Shown here piece by piece: positions 36,192 to 36,836 of a stretch of 36,836 nt of DNA; position 1 is the first letter of the stretch, and every line of letters starts with the position of its first letter. Source of the DNA: JAWVFK01 sp033856175. GTDB lineage: Bacteria > Actinomycetota > Thermoleophilia > Solirubrobacterales > 70-9. A program made the translations under genes and the position numbers. The DNA is taken from assembly GCA_033856175.1 (NCBI GenBank), contig JAWVFK010000035.1:1-36836 (forward strand), read 5' to 3'. The notes below the pieces were generated by a model. It ran no database searches, was not told where the DNA came from, and worked only from the letters and a program-made list of their open reading frames with translations.

Positions 36192-36203
36192 GGGCGAATC
36201 AGC
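36171..36203. repeat. 10-bp inverted repeat around the start of the cysteine-rich gene
   Basis: GCTGATTCGC (36171-36180) and GCGAATCAGC (36194-36203) are perfectly complementary and separated by 13 nt. The GTG start codon (36189-36191) falls in the loop. It could form an RNA hairpin in a read-through transcript from the MaoC gene, or serve as an operator. Confidence 0.6.
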
Positions 36204-36205
36204 GC

Positions 36206-36601
36206 CTAGCCGAGCTCCAGCTCGGCTTCGGCGTTGCGGATGATCTGGTTGCCGTTTTGCTCGGCGACCGTGTCGACGACGATGCGGGTGCCGTCGACCT
36301 GCTTGACGGTGCCGCTGACGACGATCTCCTGCTCGGGGAAGCCCATGCCGCGGAACTGGACGCTGAGGCGCTTGAGAGCGCGCGGGTCGCCGCCGGCGGC
36401 GTCGGTGTTGGCGAGGGCGACCTGGGCCATCGTCCAGAGGCCGTGGAGGATCGAGCTCGGCAGGCCGACCGCCTTGGCGAATTCGGGATCGATGTGGATC
36501 GGGTTGAAGTCGCTCGAGGCGCCCGCGTAGCGGTGCGGCAGGTACTTGTCCGGCGTAACCCTGCGCTCGGGAATCTCATCGCCCTGATTTAGCTCTGCCA
36601 C
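36206..36601 (-). CDS. MaoC-type (R)-hydratase, HadB-like
   Basis: The 131-aa hot-dog fold protein has the hydratase signature YAGASSDFNPIHIDPEFAKAVGLP with the catalytic Asp and His in DFNPIH, followed by HGLWTMAQ and the RGMGFPEQE strand. Relatives dehydrate (R)-3-hydroxyacyl-ACP or -CoA. The start is GTG at 36601 because GAGGGG lies 6 nt upstream and the family begins there; the frame is open further upstream as a shadow of the neighbouring gene. The stop of the HadA-like gene is 1 bp away, so the two are translated together and probably form a heterodimer. Confidence 0.9.
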   Translation of the reverse strand: MAELNQGDEIPERRVTPDKYLPHRYAGASSDFNPIHIDPEFAKAVGLPSSILHGLWTMAQVALANTDAAGGDPRALKRLSVQFRGMGFPEQEIVVSGTVKQVDGTRIVVDTVAEQNGNQIIRNAEAELELG

Positions 36602-36602
36602 C

Positions 36603-36836
36603 TCAAACCCCTCTGACGATGTTGGTCCAGGTCCCTCTGGTGACCTCGGCCCCGTCCTGATTGACGGAGACGGTCTCGAAGACGTAGAACCCCTTGCCGT
36701 CCTTCTCATAGATGTCCTTGCAGGACGCGGTCGTCGTTATCTCGTCGCCGGCACAGACGGGCTCGCCCCAAACGAACTCCTGCCCGCCATGAACCAGCGC
36801 AGCCAGGTTCATCCCAACGTCGGGATCGATCCCGGC
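36603..36836 (-). CDS. MaoC N-terminal (HadA-like) dehydratase subunit, 5' part outside the window
   Basis: The last 77 codons are present and the frame stays open to the window edge, so the start is beyond 36836. The sequence (LVHGGQEFVWGEPVCAGDEI, then a beta-rich KDIYEKDGKGFYVFETVSVNQDG and TRGTWTNIVRG end) fits the FAS1-type dehydratase/HadA hot-dog domain. This domain usually lacks the catalytic DxNxxH and supports an active HadB-type partner, which follows directly. A role in fatty or hydroxy acid dehydration is an inference from the pair. Confidence 0.85.
   Translation of the reverse strand, partial: AGIDPDVGMNLAALVHGGQEFVWGEPVCAGDEITTTASCKDIYEKDGKGFYVFETVSVNQDGAEVTRGTWTNIVRGV

Overview
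The window is GC-rich chromosomal DNA from an actinobacterium. The content suggests the class Thermoleophilia (Solirubrobacterales or a relative). The pointers are a hisI-trpE type operon, an hrcA-dnaJ-prmA-murI-yqeY-phoH-ybeY-era chain, an AbiEi/DUF559 protein, secreted RTX-like calcium-binding proteins, TANNNT boxes placed for leaderless transcription, and a HadA/HadB-like dehydratase pair. The lineage is inferred from gene content, not from a marker gene. Most genes lie on the minus strand, and I see no tRNA, rRNA, CRISPR array, transposase or phage gene.

Layout: 1-2254 holds the end of an unidentified plus-strand gene, a strong hairpin terminator and a large secreted RTX-like protein with an unusual 27-residue repeat. 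2278-6424 (minus) holds polA, a small membrane-anchored protein translationally coupled to an AbiEi/DUF559 nuclease-like protein, and two 35-bp palindromes. 6552-8973 (plus) holds a malic enzyme with an ACT domain and a TIGR01777-type epimerase. 8980-11339 holds a LivJ-like lipoprotein divergent from a group III phosphofructokinase whose active-site motif is unusual.

11356-27730 (minus) is the tryptophan region. A leaderless-type box precedes hisIE-trpE-trpG-trpD-trpC, a second precedes trpF-trpB-trpA, and a 53-codon two-helix membrane protein follows trpA. Between trpC and trpF sits a block of about 8.9 kb of envelope genes: an RTX-like protein, an HtrA-type protease and four tandem paralogous secreted proteins, each with nine TolB/PD40-like units and a conserved cysteine in unit five. 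All seven trp functions (E, G, D, C, F, B, A) are present, so tryptophan synthesis from chorismate should be complete.

27782-34422 (minus) is a housekeeping operon: hrcA, dnaJ, prmA, murI, yqeY, phoH, ybeY, era, mostly joined by 4-nt stop/start overlaps. 34438-36203 holds three secreted proteins of unknown function; two are tandem paralogs with eight conserved cysteines. The window ends in a MaoC-type hydratase and a truncated partner.

Non-coding stretches are all short, the longest being about 220 bp at 6347-6566, so nearly all sequence is accounted for. The most noteworthy structures are the nine-unit propeller family, the paired palindromes, the 27-residue RTX variant, and the recurrent -10-like box exactly 6 nt before start codons.
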